Shown here: positions 15,078-23,956 of the stretch, in pieces
How positions within the stretch are numbered: the stretch's first letter is position 1
Layout of the letters: each line of letters opens with the position of its first letter
Source of the DNA: an uncultured Trueperaceae bacterium
Lineage (GTDB): Bacteria; Deinococcota; Deinococci; Deinococcales; Trueperaceae
DNA: 41,307 nt
Reading direction: 5' to 3'
Assembly: GCA_913062675.1 (NCBI GenBank)
Contig: CAJXWR010000009.1
Location: 1 to 41,307, forward strand
Position numbers and translations under genes: made by a program
Notes under the pieces: generated by a model
What the model was told of the DNA's origin: nothing
The model's input: the letters and a program-made list of their open reading frames with translations, nothing else
Databases searched by the model: none

Positions 15078-16928
15078 ATGACCGACTCGCACGCCCGACG
15101 CCTTGCCGAGGAAGCGCTCACCAAGCTCGACTTGCGGCAACGCGTAGCGCAAATGACGCAAGTGGAGAAGAACAGCACGACCCCCGAAGAGGTACGCCGC
15201 GAAGGCTACGGATCGGTCCTGTCAGGAGGCGGAGGGTCACCCACACCCAACACGTCCGAGGCATGGCGCGACATGGTCGACGCCTTCGTCGAGGCCTCCA
15301 CGAAGTCACGAAGCGGAATCCCCATCGTCTATGGCGTCGATGCCGTGCACGGTCACAACAACATGGTGGGCGCCACCATCTTCCCCCACAACATCGGCCT
15401 TGGCGCCGCCGGGGATGAAGACCTCGCGCGGCGCATCGCGCGCGCGACCGCCCGAGAAACCTCGGCCACCGGGATTCGCTGGACCTTTGCCCCCGCCCTC
15501 AGCATTCCGCTCGACGTGCGCTGGGGACGCAGCTACGAATCGTACGGACAAGACCCCGACCTCGTGGCACGCCTCGCCGTCGCCACCGTGCAGGGATTCC
15601 AGGGAGACGATCTTTCCCGCCCCGATGCCCTGCTCGCCTGCGTCAAGCACTTCGTCGCAGACGGAGCCATCCGCTACGGCAGCTCCCGCCGCGTCGATCG
15701 GGACGCGCTGGACCAGGCGGCAGACGATGCCGCGCTCGCCAACGCCGGGTCGCACGAAGCCTTCCTGGAACGCGTCGCGCGTGGCGCGTGGATGCTCGAC
15801 CAGGGCGACGCGGAAGGCAGCGAAGCACTCCTGAATGAGGTGTTCCTGCCCCCCTACCAGGCAACCCTCGACGCAGGCGTCCTGAACGTCATGGCCTCGT
15901 ACAGCAGCTGGAATGGGATTCGCATGCACGCCCACGGCGATCTGCTCACCCACCTCCTCAAGGACACGTGGCAGTTCCCGGGCTTCATCGTCAGCGACTG
16001 GGAGGCCATCGATCAACTCTCGGACGACCCTGCGCAAGCGGTGGCGCTCGCCATCAACGCCGGTGTCGACATGTCGATGGTTCCCTACGACGGCGTCAGG
16101 TTCATCGATACGCTCGTCGAACTCGTGCGAAGCGGCGTGGTTCCCGAGGCGCGCATCGATGATGCCGTGCGGCGCATCCTCTACACGAAGGCACGACTGG
16201 GACTCTTGAGCGAACCGGCCCAAGTGCAGCGCCCAAATGTTGACGTGGTGGGGAGTCCCGAACACCGCGCCCTTGCCCGCGAAGCTGCAGCCCGCACCCC
16301 CGTCCTGCTCGAAAACCGTGGGGACCTGCTTCCCCTGCGCGGCACGTCCGGCCCCTTGCTGGTTGCAGGCGTTGCCGCCCACGACGTCGGTCTGGCCTGC
16401 GGCGGTTGGACCATCACGTGGATGGGAGAGGAGGGCGACATTACACCCGGGTCGACAATGGTCGACGGCCTCCGTGAGCACCACGACGTTCGCTACGAAC
16501 CCGCCGGGCAAGGGGAGGCGCGCGCCGAAGTCGGAATCGTCGTCCTCGCCGAGGAACCGTACGCGGAAGGCATGGGCGACCGGTACGACCTGAATCTAAG
16601 TGAAGAACACCTTGCGCTCGTACGCCGCGTACGCGAACGGGTCGATCGACTCGTCGTCGTGCTGTACAGCGGCCGGCCCTTGGTCCTCGGCCCCGTCGCC
16701 GACCTCGCCGACGCGATCGTTGCAGCCTGGCTGCCCGGTAGCGAAGCGGCTGGCGTGGCGGACGTCCTCCTCGGCCACGTACCCTTCCAAGCGAAGCTTC
16801 GGTTCGTGTGGCCCGCATCGAGTGAAGGCTTGCCCGTTCACCCATTCGAGGGAGCGGACGGCGTCGTACGCAAGAGCGATGGGCGGGCCGCCTACCTGCC
16901 CGGGCACGGACTCACGCCGAGCGCTTAA
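15078..16928 (+). CDS. Glycoside hydrolase family 3 (beta-glucosidase/exoglucanase type)
   Basis: A two-domain GH3 enzyme of 616 residues without a signal peptide, so cytoplasmic. The (beta/alpha)8 domain shows PIVYGVDAVHGHNNMVGATIFPHNIGLGA, FAPALSIPLDVRWGRSYESYGQDPD, CVKHFVADG and the nucleophile D307 in GFIVSDWEAIDQLSD. The C-terminal sandwich includes ARTPVLLENRGDLLPL, GGWTITWMG and VLYSGRPLVLG, as in barley ExoI-type glucan exohydrolases. Length fits that subgroup. ATG 15078 follows GAGGAGGAATC, a strong ribosome site. It hydrolyses terminal beta-linked glucose or similar residues from imported oligosaccharides; the exact linkage cannot be read. It converges on the M23 peptidase gene with only 3 nt between stops. 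Confidence 0.92.
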   Translation: MTDSHARRLAEEALTKLDLRQRVAQMTQVEKNSTTPEEVRREGYGSVLSGGGGSPTPNTSEAWRDMVDAFVEASTKSRSGIPIVYGVDAVHGHNNMVGATIFPHNIGLGAAGDEDLARRIARATARETSATGIRWTFAPALSIPLDVRWGRSYESYGQDPDLVARLAVATVQGFQGDDLSRPDALLACVKHFVADGAIRYGSSRRVDRDALDQAADDAALANAGSHEAFLERVARGAWMLDQGDAEGSEALLNEVFLPPYQATLDAGVLNVMASYSSWNGIRMHAHGDLLTHLLKDTWQFPGFIVSDWEAIDQLSDDPAQAVALAINAGVDMSMVPYDGVRFIDTLVELVRSGVVPEARIDDAVRRILYTKARLGLLSEPAQVQRPNVDVVGSPEHRALAREAAARTPVLLENRGDLLPLRGTSGPLLVAGVAAHDVGLACGGWTITWMGEEGDITPGSTMVDGLREHHDVRYEPAGQGEARAEVGIVVLAEEPYAEGMGDRYDLNLSEEHLALVRRVRERVDRLVVVLYSGRPLVLGPVADLADAIVAAWLPGSEAAGVADVLLGHVPFQAKLRFVWPASSEGLPVHPFEGADGVVRKSDGRAAYLPGHGLTPSA

Positions 16929-16931
16929 GGA

Positions 16932-17615
16932 TCAGCGGTCGGCGAGGAGGGGCAGGGGATTGATGGCGTCCCAGTCGCACGGGTCCTCAGGGTCGTCACT
17001 GACGTACATGCCGAGGTGCAGGTGCGGCGGCGTGGTGCGTGCGTTTCCGGTGTTCCCGACGTAGCCGATGATCGTCTCGGGCGTGACGTACTGCCCCTCA
17101 CGAATGTCGGCGTAGGCGGAGAGGTGCGCATAGTAGTAGCGAACGCCGCCACCCCCGACGATCGTGACGGTGAGTCCTCCGAGGGTCCGTTCGCCAATGC
17201 GCCACACCCACCCCTCGGTCGCGCTTCGAATCGGCGTGCCGGTCTCGGCGAAGATGTCCTGACCCTCGTGCCGCCGCCCGCCACTCCGCGGGCCTCCCCA
17301 CGTATCGGCCACTTGCGATACGCGCACACCATCGACCGGCATGCGGAGCACGGAATCACGATCGGGACCACTCGCCGCGACGTACAAGGGAAACACCTCA
17401 CGGTACGCGGCTCGAATCTCACGTTCCCGCGCTTCCTGCTCGTTCGCGGGGGGAGGAGGAGGTTCGTCGGGCCCGGGGCACACGAACGGCATTTCGACGT
17501 TCGCCCCCTCCGGAGCCGTTTGCGCAGCGACCATCGAACCCATGGCGACGGCGAGCAGGGCAAGCGTCGTTGCGAGGTGTCTCAAGCGGTAAGGGCGCAG
17601 GGCGTGTCCAACCAT
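16932..17615 (-). CDS. Secreted M23 metallopeptidase
   Basis: The 227-residue protein has a signal peptide (LATTLALLAVAMGSMVAA, Gln first after cleavage), a proline-rich patch (PPPPP) and a lysostaphin-type M23 domain. Zinc ligands are H116 and D120 in RRHEGQDIFA and H200 in PPHLHLG, with H164 (YYAHLSAY) and H198 completing the site. M23 enzymes cut peptidoglycan cross-bridges or, when inactive, act as scaffolds; all ligands are present here. ATG 17615 is chosen as the first Met before the signal peptide. It is the last gene of a minus-strand sugar-utilisation operon, after the LacI gene, an unusual neighbour. A 13-bp palindrome (17631-17643) lies just upstream and may allow separate control. 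Confidence 0.88.
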   Translation of the reverse strand: MVGHALRPYRLRHLATTLALLAVAMGSMVAAQTAPEGANVEMPFVCPGPDEPPPPPANEQEAREREIRAAYREVFPLYVAASGPDRDSVLRMPVDGVRVSQVADTWGGPRSGGRRHEGQDIFAETGTPIRSATEGWVWRIGERTLGGLTVTIVGGGGVRYYYAHLSAYADIREGQYVTPETIIGYVGNTGNARTTPPHLHLGMYVSDDPEDPCDWDAINPLPLLADR

Positions 17616-17630
17616 GCGATGGAGCGTACA

Positions 17631-17643
17631 GCGTGATTCACGC
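17631..17643. promoter_or_regulatory. 13-bp palindrome GCGTGATTCACGC upstream of M23 gene
   Basis: GCGTGA-T-TCACGC is a perfect 6-bp inverted repeat around one base. It overlaps the LacI stop codon and ends 16 nt before the M23 ATG. The identical 13-mer occurs at 38277-38289 upstream of another exported protein. It may be an operator. Confidence 0.4.
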
Positions 17644-18687
17644 AGATTCCATTGCCGCGCTTCCGATGGTGGACGCCCGAACGACCAGTTCCGTGGGGAG
17701 CAGGACGTGCGCATCACGATCCTCGGGGCGTTCCTCGATGAGGCGAATCAACCGCTCGGCTGCCTCGCGGCCCATGTCCACGGCGGGAAGACGGACGGTC
17801 GTAAGCGGCGGCATGGCGTGACGGGCGAGGGGAATGTCGTCGAATCCGGTGACGGCCACGTCGTCGGGAATCCGCAATCCCGCTTCGTGTAGCGCGGTCA
17901 TCACGCCGAACGCCACCGTATCGTTGCCTGCGAACACGGCGTCGGGACGAACACGCTCGAGGAGCGCATGCATGGCGCGCTGTCCACTCTCCGCGGAGAA
18001 GTCGGCAGGCTCGACCCACGCGTCCGACGCGTCGAGACCGTGTTCCTCCATGACGTCCCGCCACCCCTCGAGCCGCATCGCGGAACTGTGATGCACGGTG
18101 GGGGCGTAGGGGACGTGCGCGATGCGCGTGCGACCCAACTCGATGAGGTGGCGCGTCACGAGGCGTGCAGCCTCGACGTTGTCGACGTCGACGTCCACCG
18201 CCCGGCTGGACGGGTGTTCGGCATGCCCAATGACGACGACCGGGTAGCCACGGTCGATCAGCTCGGGCAACTCCTCGTCATCCGCGCGCGGGTTGAGCAC
18301 GATCACGCCATCGATCTGCTTGCCGCGCACGAGCGTGTCGTACGCGCCCGGCCGGCTCACGTCCTCGAGCGCCTCGACGAGCACGCGAAACCCGCGCGCG
18401 TGCGCAGCCTCGTTCAAGCTGTACAGCGCCTGCGGAACGAACGCGTCGACCTTCAGGTGCTCGGCGTAGCTGATGAGCAAGCCAATGGTCTTGGACTTGC
18501 CGGAGGCCAATTGCCGGCCCGCGGCGGACGGCACGTAGCCCAGGTCGCGTGCCGCCTCGAGCACGCGTTGGCGTGTTTCCTCGGCAATGACGATGCTCGT
18601 CACGTTGTTCAACACGACGGACACGGTGCTGCGCGAGACGCCCGCGCGGCGTGCCACCTCTTCGCTCGTGGGGGAGTGATGCGTCAC
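17638..18687 (-). CDS. LacI-family sugar repressor (GH42 operon)
   Basis: A repressor of 349 residues. Its N-terminal LacI helix-turn-helix is SEEVARRAGVSRSTVSVVLN, the hinge helix region is AAGRQLASGKSKTIGLLI, and a periplasmic-binding-like effector domain (about 55-345) follows (AVFAGNDTVAFGVMTALHEAGLRIPDDVAVTGFDD). The start is GTG 18687, inside a GTGA overlap with the stop of the beta-galactosidase gene; a longer frame to 18765 overlaps that gene and is rejected. It is therefore produced together with the enzymes it probably controls. The likely target is the inverted repeat ACTAAC-N4-GTTAGT at 23939-23954. The effector is presumably a galactose-containing sugar; this is inferred from the operon. 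Confidence 0.9.
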   Translation of the reverse strand: MTHHSPTSEEVARRAGVSRSTVSVVLNNVTSIVIAEETRQRVLEAARDLGYVPSAAGRQLASGKSKTIGLLISYAEHLKVDAFVPQALYSLNEAAHARGFRVLVEALEDVSRPGAYDTLVRGKQIDGVIVLNPRADDEELPELIDRGYPVVVIGHAEHPSSRAVDVDVDNVEAARLVTRHLIELGRTRIAHVPYAPTVHHSSAMRLEGWRDVMEEHGLDASDAWVEPADFSAESGQRAMHALLERVRPDAVFAGNDTVAFGVMTALHEAGLRIPDDVAVTGFDDIPLARHAMPPLTTVRLPAVDMGREAAERLIRLIEERPEDRDAHVLLPTELVVRASTIGSAAMESA

Positions 18688-20678
18688 GAAACCGGTACGG
18701 CCTCCAACGCGGGGATCGTGACGCCATCGATGGTGTGCGCCTCGGAGGTGAAGTTGAGCCACCACGCTCCGGAGCGGCGCAAGCCGTCTGGAAGGCGTCG
18801 CGTGGGGATGCCGAGCTCACCCAGCCAGGCTTCGAGCAGGGTCGTCATGGCTTCGAGTTCGAGGGATGCACCCAACATGCGCGCCTCGCCGGAACCGTGA
18901 CTTCGTTTGACGTACGCGGTGGCCCCTTGATACGCGGGATCGTCGTAGTGGGCCAGCGCGACGCCGTCCCCCTCCACCTCGAGCAGGTCCGCCCACACGC
19001 GGTAGGTAAGGCTCTCGTTTCCGTTCAGCATCGTGATGCTTCGTTGCACGTCAGGCCGTAGACCATCGACGCGGGTCACGCGCGCGCCCACGAGGTCACG
19101 CAGGGGTCCCGGTGCAGCTTCCTGTGCCCGGCCGGTTACGGTTCGAGCCCCCGAGCGCGGTCCGAGCAGGAGTCGCCCGCCCGCCTTCACGTACCGATCG
19201 AGGCGTTGCGCGACGTCCTCGTCCACGAGTTGCATCGCGGGTGCAATGACCAGGTCGTACGGTTCCAGTGACCGGGCGTGGGGCTCGTCCTCCCGCCCGG
19301 CATGCTTCTTCGGGACGAGATCGACGGGCACGTCGAGGCCTCGTAAGGGTGCGTAGAAACCGAAGAGTTGACCCCAGTAGTTGAACGCGGAGGCGTGCGG
19401 CTGGATGTCGGTGGCCCAAAGGTCCTCGAAATCGACGAGGAGGGCGACGCGCGGCCGGTCGGTCGCATCGCCCGTCGACCGGATGGCCGTGTGGACGTCG
19501 CGATGCTCGGGCGCGGCCAGTTCGCCCGCCACGCGTTTCGCTTCGTGGTACGCCACGTCGGGCGTGCCGTCGTGCCGCAGCAACCCGGCATGATTCGTTT
19601 CCTGCGCACCGACCGCCGCGCGGTACCGGAACCACGACACCATCTCCGCGCCATGCGCGAACCCTTGCAGCGTCCAGAGGCGCACGGCACCGGCAGCGGG
19701 AAGCGCGTTGTTGGGCGCCCAGTTCACCTGCCCGGGTTGCTGCTCCATGATCCAGTGCGGTTGGTCCTTCAAGCCTCGGTACAGGTCGTGACTGAGCGTG
19801 ACCAGATCGGGGTGGCCCGTTCGGAGGAACTGCTCCTTCACGTCGAGCGAGAAGGGGGACTCCTCGAGTTGTCCGATGGGGTAGTTGTCGAAGGCGATGG
19901 CGTCGAGATCGTCGGCGAGGTCGACGTGGTCGTAGTCACCGAAGAGCATCATCGAGTTGTGAACGACCGGCGCGTCGGAGTGCGCCTTCAAGATGCGGAC
20001 TTGCAGGGCGTTGTACGCCACCACGCCGTCGGAGGCGAAGCGGCGGTAGTCGAGCTGGTGGCTTGGATTCGTCTCCGTCACCGCCTGCTCGGGCAGTTCG
20101 ACCTCACCGAAGGTGCGGTACGTCTGGCTCCAGAACGTCGTCCACCAGGCGTCGTTGAGCGCGTCGACCGTTTCGTAGCGGTCCTTGAGCCAGGTCCGGA
20201 ATTCGCTGCGGCAGGTGTCGCACCAGCAGCGCGTCGTGTCGTGACACCCGTACTCGTTGTCGGTTTGCCACGCCACCAAGCCTGGATGGGAACCGTACCG
20301 TTCGGCGAGCGCGGTGACGATGCGTTCCGTTTCACGGAGGTAGGCGGGGCTGCGGAAGCAGTAGTGGCGACGGGAACCGAACCCACGCACCCGACCATCC
20401 CGGCCGACGGGCAGGATGCTCGGGTTCTGGTCGATCAGCCATTTGGGGGGCGTTGCGGTGGGCGTGCCGAGGATGATGCCGAGACCGGCCTCGTGCAGGA
20501 CGTCCATCGCCTCGTCGAGCCAGGCCCAGTCGAACCGGCCGGGATCGGGTTCGATCTTGCTCCAGGCGAACTCGCCGATCCGGACGCGCGTGATGCCGAG
20601 CTCGCGCATGGTGGCAGCATCCTCGCGCCATCGTTCACGCGGCCAGTGTTCAGGGTAGTAGCAGGTTCCAAGAGTCAT
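18684..20678 (-). CDS. GH42 beta-galactosidase
   Basis: A cytoplasmic beta-galactosidase of 664 residues. The N-terminal TIM barrel shows GTCYYPEHWPRERWREDAA and RIGEFAWSKIEPDPGRFDW. The acid/base is E142 in WQTDNEYG and the nucleophile E312 in HWIMEQQPGQVNWAP; the spacing is almost the same as in the Thermus A4 enzyme. A zinc-type cysteine cluster is present (C107 and CWCDTC, 151-156). A beta-galactosidase trimerisation domain (about 395-600) and a short C-terminal beta domain follow. ATG 20678 follows GAAAGGACG, a good ribosome site. Two sugar permeases lie upstream (29-nt gap) and LacI downstream (GTGA overlap), so it hydrolyses the sugar the transporter brings in. Confidence 0.95.
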   Translation of the reverse strand: MTLGTCYYPEHWPRERWREDAATMRELGITRVRIGEFAWSKIEPDPGRFDWAWLDEAMDVLHEAGLGIILGTPTATPPKWLIDQNPSILPVGRDGRVRGFGSRRHYCFRSPAYLRETERIVTALAERYGSHPGLVAWQTDNEYGCHDTTRCWCDTCRSEFRTWLKDRYETVDALNDAWWTTFWSQTYRTFGEVELPEQAVTETNPSHQLDYRRFASDGVVAYNALQVRILKAHSDAPVVHNSMMLFGDYDHVDLADDLDAIAFDNYPIGQLEESPFSLDVKEQFLRTGHPDLVTLSHDLYRGLKDQPHWIMEQQPGQVNWAPNNALPAAGAVRLWTLQGFAHGAEMVSWFRYRAAVGAQETNHAGLLRHDGTPDVAYHEAKRVAGELAAPEHRDVHTAIRSTGDATDRPRVALLVDFEDLWATDIQPHASAFNYWGQLFGFYAPLRGLDVPVDLVPKKHAGREDEPHARSLEPYDLVIAPAMQLVDEDVAQRLDRYVKAGGRLLLGPRSGARTVTGRAQEAAPGPLRDLVGARVTRVDGLRPDVQRSITMLNGNESLTYRVWADLLEVEGDGVALAHYDDPAYQGATAYVKRSHGSGEARMLGASLELEAMTTLLEAWLGELGIPTRRLPDGLRRSGAWWLNFTSEAHTIDGVTIPALEAVPVS

Positions 20679-20706
20679 GGACGTCCTTTCATTCCGGGGC
20701 GCAGCG

Positions 20707-21537
20707 TCAATCCTTGATGGCGCCCGCGGTGATGCCGGCAATGAAGTAGCGTTGGAGCCAGAGGAACAGGATGAGGAAGGGCAGGGTCGCAATCGCCGTT
20801 CCGACCATGATACCGCCCCACGAAACGCGGGTCAGACCGACGAGCGTGCCGAGTGCGACGGGGATGGTGTAGGCATCCTTCTGTGAAAGGATGAGGAGTG
20901 GCCAGAAGTAGTCGTTCCACTGGAAGAGGAACAGCACGATGGCCACGGCGGCGAGGGCGGGCCGCATGATGGGCAGCACGATCTGCGCGAAGATGCGCAT
21001 TTCGCCGGCCCCGTCGATGCGGGCCGCTTCGAGCAGGTCACTCGGAACGGACAGCATGTTTTGCCGCATGAAGAACACGCCGAGTGGGTAGGCCAGCCAG
21101 GGCAGGATGATGGCCCACCAGGTGTTGCCGAGGCCAAGGTCGCGCGCGACGAGCAGGTACTGCGGGATGGCGCGCACTTCGAAGGGAATGGTGAGCGCGG
21201 CGATCACGATGGTGAACAGGATGCCGCGACCTGCGAAACGGAACTTGGCGAAGGCGTATCCGCTCATGGCGGCGACCAGCGTGGCGGTCACGGTGAAGAT
21301 GATGGAGATGCCGACCGAGTTCACGACGGCGCGCGTGAAGTTCAGGTCGTTGTTGAGTTCACGCCAGTTCTCGGCGAGGTGCACGCCGGGAAGGAGCGTG
21401 GGGGGCGCCGCGAGGATCTCGTTGTTGGGGAGGGTGGCTGCGATGAGCATCCACACGATGGGCAAGAGGAACAGCAGCGCGAGGGGCAGCATGACGGCGT
21501 GCAGCGCGATGCTTTGAAGGAGGCGGGTGCGGCTCAC
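20707..21537 (-). CDS. Sugar ABC transporter permease, MalG-like (GH42 operon)
   Basis: A CUT1-type inner-membrane permease of 276 residues with six hydrophobic helices. The conserved cytoplasmic EAA loop is LLEAARIDGAGEMRIFAQIVLPIMRPALA, which contacts the ATPase. The C-terminus YFIAGITAGAIKD is typical of MalG-like subunits. The start is GTG 21537, in a GTGA overlap with the previous permease stop and preceded by GGGAGGTGG. It pairs with the neighbouring MalF-like permease. No ATPase is encoded here, so a shared MsmX/MalK-type ATPase encoded elsewhere must drive it. Confidence 0.92.
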   Translation of the reverse strand: MSRTRLLQSIALHAVMLPLALLFLLPIVWMLIAATLPNNEILAAPPTLLPGVHLAENWRELNNDLNFTRAVVNSVGISIIFTVTATLVAAMSGYAFAKFRFAGRGILFTIVIAALTIPFEVRAIPQYLLVARDLGLGNTWWAIILPWLAYPLGVFFMRQNMLSVPSDLLEAARIDGAGEMRIFAQIVLPIMRPALAAVAIVLFLFQWNDYFWPLLILSQKDAYTIPVALGTLVGLTRVSWGGIMVGTAIATLPFLILFLWLQRYFIAGITAGAIKD

Positions 21538-22427
21538 CGGTCCACCTCCCGTCCACCCACGAGTCGGATCTGCAGCAGCGAGAAGATGGCGGCGATGATG
21601 GCGACGGTGTAGGCGATGGCGGAGGCGTACCCGAAGTTGAAGCTGCGGAAGCCTTGCTTGTAGAGGTAGGTGACGAGCGTCTCGGTGGCGTTGCCAGGCC
21701 CGGTGTTCGTGATGAGCCACGGTTCGGTGAAGAGTTGCAGCGTACCGATGGTGGACAGCACGAAGGTGAAGAGCAGGACGGGGCGCAGCATGGGGATGGT
21801 GATGCGGAAGAAGCGTTGGAGGGGGCCTGCACCATCGATCTTGGCGGCTTCGTACAGCGCGAGGGGGATCGATTGCAGGCCGGAGAGGAGGATGATGGCG
21901 TTGTAGCCCGTCCAGCGCCAGGTCATGGCGATCATGATCGTGATGAGTGCGGGGGTGGATTCGAACAGCCAGGGGACCGAGGGAAGACCGATCGAGGTGA
22001 GTCCGAAGTTGAGGATGCCGTACTGCTCGTTGAAGATGAGGCGGAACACCGCGGAATAGGGAACGGCGCCCAGCACGAGCGGAGCGAAGAAGGCGAAGCG
22101 GAAGAACCCTTTGGCTTTGAGCAGGTCGCTGCCGAAGGCGACGGCGAGGAGGGTGGCGAAGGCGAGCATGAGGGGCACCTGCACCACGAGGATGATCATG
22201 GTGTTTTGCAGGGCGTTCCAGAAGAACTCGTCTTGCACGAGGCGACCCCAGTTGAAGTCGGGGTCGAAGGTCCAGGGGCGACGGCGGGTGTTGAGGAAGC
22301 TCAGGACGAACGAGTAGGCGATGGGATAGACCCAGAACACCGCGAACATCGCGAAGAATGGGGCGAGAAAAAGATAGGGGGCGAGCGTGGAGCGACGGAC
22401 TCGGCGGGGCGATTTCGGGGGCGTCAT
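21534..22427 (-). CDS. Sugar ABC transporter permease, MalF-like (GH42 operon)
   Basis: An inner-membrane permease of 297 residues. The first helix is YLFLAPFFAMFAVFWVYPIAYSF, helix/loop features are NTMIILVVQVPLMLAFATLL, and the EAA loop is LYEAAKIDGAGPLQRFFRITIPMLRP. ATG 22427 is preceded by AAAGGGAACG, and an upstream in-frame ATG (22457) lacks a ribosome site. It is the partner of the MalG-like gene, overlapping it by 4 nt. A stem-loop in the 97-nt gap separates it from the binding-protein gene. Confidence 0.92.
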   Translation of the reverse strand: MTPPKSPRRVRRSTLAPYLFLAPFFAMFAVFWVYPIAYSFVLSFLNTRRRPWTFDPDFNWGRLVQDEFFWNALQNTMIILVVQVPLMLAFATLLAVAFGSDLLKAKGFFRFAFFAPLVLGAVPYSAVFRLIFNEQYGILNFGLTSIGLPSVPWLFESTPALITIMIAMTWRWTGYNAIILLSGLQSIPLALYEAAKIDGAGPLQRFFRITIPMLRPVLLFTFVLSTIGTLQLFTEPWLITNTGPGNATETLVTYLYKQGFRSFNFGYASAIAYTVAIIAAIFSLLQIRLVGGREVDR

Positions 22428-22449
22428 CGTCGTTCCCTTTCCGTGCGGG

Positions 22450-22479
22450 CGGGGCACCGGCGTGGTGGCCGGTGCCCCG
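22450..22479 (-). other. Stem-loop between binding-protein and permease genes
   Basis: Arms 22450-22461 and 22468-22479 give a 12-bp GC-rich stem (core GGGGCACCGGC/GCCGGTGCCCC) with loop GTGGTG, in the 97-nt gap between the binding protein and the first permease. There is no U-tract, so an mRNA-stabilising or partial-terminator element is more likely than a full stop. Confidence 0.6.
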
Positions 22480-22524
22480 GGAATCGTACGCCGAACGTAG
22501 CGGGGATGCCCGCCGTGTTCAGGC

Positions 22525-23787
22525 TTAGTCGGCGATGGGCAGGCCGGTGCTCGCAGCGATCTGCTGGGCGGCCTGGTCGAGCGCTTCCTGGGCGCTGGCG
22601 TAGTTGCCGTCGAGGTAGTCGTTGACGACGACGATCATCACGTTGCGCGCTTCCTGGAAGAACTGCGTGCCCGAGACGGCAGGCACGTCACCGAGGGTGC
22701 CGAGGATGTCCTGCCAGATGGCTTGGCCACCGAAGAAGTCGACGCCTTGGTTGAGGGCGGGGTTGCCCTGCAGCGAGAGCAGCGACGGGGTGAGGCCGTA
22801 CTCGAACAGGATTTCGAGTTGGTTCTCCTCGTCGGCGAGGGCGTTCACGACGAAGTCGTAGGCGAGCTCGGGGTTGTCGCTGCTCGCGGGAATGGCGAGG
22901 GCGGATCCACCGAGGTTGCTGGCGCGAACGCCACCGGGCTCGAGCGCGGGGGTGAGGTACACGCCCCACGACCCGGCCTGCTCGGCCGGCATTTCGGCCG
23001 TCAGCGTGCCGCCGTACCAAGAGCCGAAGAACGAGCTGGCTTGCGCGTCGTTTTGCAGGAACTGGATCTGTTCGACCCAGCCGGCGGGGTGGAGGACGCT
23101 GGCGTCCCAAAGGTCCTTCATGGTTTCCATGGCGCTGACGCAGCCGGGTTGGTTGACGGTGATCTCGGTGCCGGCTTCGTCGAAGTAGAAGCAGCCGGCT
23201 TGGTTGGCGAGCATGCGGAACCACTCGTCGTCCTGACCCTTGCCGATGGCGCCCATCTTCACGGTGCCGTCGAAGGTGGTGTTGAGCGCCGTGCCGGCTT
23301 CACGGAAGTCGGCCCAGGTTTGGATCGAGGTGGGGTCGATGCCAGCCTGCTCGTAGAGGTCGGTGCGGTAGAAGATGGCGGTGGGGCCGGAGTCGTAGGG
23401 GACGGCGAAGATGGCGTCGCCCTCGGTCAGTTCGGCCCACTTGAAGTCGGGAAAGAGGGGGAGGAGTTCCTCGCCACCGAGGGTGCGGAGGTCGGTGAAG
23501 CAGTCGGGGAACTGCGACCAGAAGACTTGCGCTTCGTTGTTCTCGACGAGGTACACGTCGGGCATGTCGAAGCCGCCGGCGGCGCAGCCGGCGAGACCGC
23601 GGTCGTAGACGTTCTGGTTACCGAGATCCTCGACGACGACTTCGGCACCGGGATGCATTTCCTGGAAGCTGGCGATGGTGCTCTCGAGGGCAGGCTTGTT
23701 GATGTCCCACACCCACACGGTCAGGGTTTGGGCGCTGGCCATGCCGGCGAGCAGCAGGGCGATGGTGAGGGCGGCGATGCGCTTCAT
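22525..23787 (-). CDS. Sugar ABC transporter solute-binding protein (GH42 operon)
   Basis: An extracytoplasmic family 1 sugar-binding protein of 420 residues. The signal peptide is MKRIAALTIALLLAGMASA, with Gln as the first mature residue. The mature start TLTVWVWDINKPALESTIASF and motifs such as DMPDVYLVENN and YDSGPTAIFYRTDLYEQAGIDP fit the family. ATG 23787 follows GAGGTCGCC. It is the first gene of the operon, behind the 23957-23985 promoter. The expected ligand is a beta-galactoside or related oligosaccharide because the enzyme in the operon is GH42; this is inference. Several Cys in the N-terminal third may form disulfides. Confidence 0.93.
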   Translation of the reverse strand: MKRIAALTIALLLAGMASAQTLTVWVWDINKPALESTIASFQEMHPGAEVVVEDLGNQNVYDRGLAGCAAGGFDMPDVYLVENNEAQVFWSQFPDCFTDLRTLGGEELLPLFPDFKWAELTEGDAIFAVPYDSGPTAIFYRTDLYEQAGIDPTSIQTWADFREAGTALNTTFDGTVKMGAIGKGQDDEWFRMLANQAGCFYFDEAGTEITVNQPGCVSAMETMKDLWDASVLHPAGWVEQIQFLQNDAQASSFFGSWYGGTLTAEMPAEQAGSWGVYLTPALEPGGVRASNLGGSALAIPASSDNPELAYDFVVNALADEENQLEILFEYGLTPSLLSLQGNPALNQGVDFFGGQAIWQDILGTLGDVPAVSGTQFFQEARNVMIVVVNDYLDGNYASAQEALDQAAQQIAASTGLPIAD

Positions 23788-23938
23788 GGCGACCTCCTCA
23801 GGTCAGGAATGGTGCGGCGGGTGCCGCGGGGGTGTTCCACGCCGCGGGGTCGACGAACGAGCGCGATGCGGACCCGACGTGTCGGATTCGCAACGGTTCG
23901 CTGGTGCGCCAAGCCTCTGGCGTGGCACGCGAACGATG

Positions 23939-23954
23939 ACTAACGCGTGTTAGT
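23939..23954. promoter_or_regulatory. Operator-like inverted repeat at GH42 operon promoter
   Basis: ACTAAC-GCGT-GTTAGT has perfect 6-bp arms. It sits immediately downstream of the -10 box for leftward transcription, covering the expected start site, which is the classical repressor position. A LacI protein encoded in the same operon is the natural candidate to bind it. Confidence 0.6.
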
Positions 23955-23956
23955 AA

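Noticed and set aside
19368-20717. Plus-strand frame opposite the beta-galactosidase
   Set aside because: It is Val/Gly/Arg-rich with no domain, while the minus strand encodes a complete GH42 enzyme.
22723-23943. Plus-strand frame opposite the sugar-binding protein
   Set aside because: It is Gly/Val/Glu-rich and antisense to a clear signal-peptide-bearing protein.
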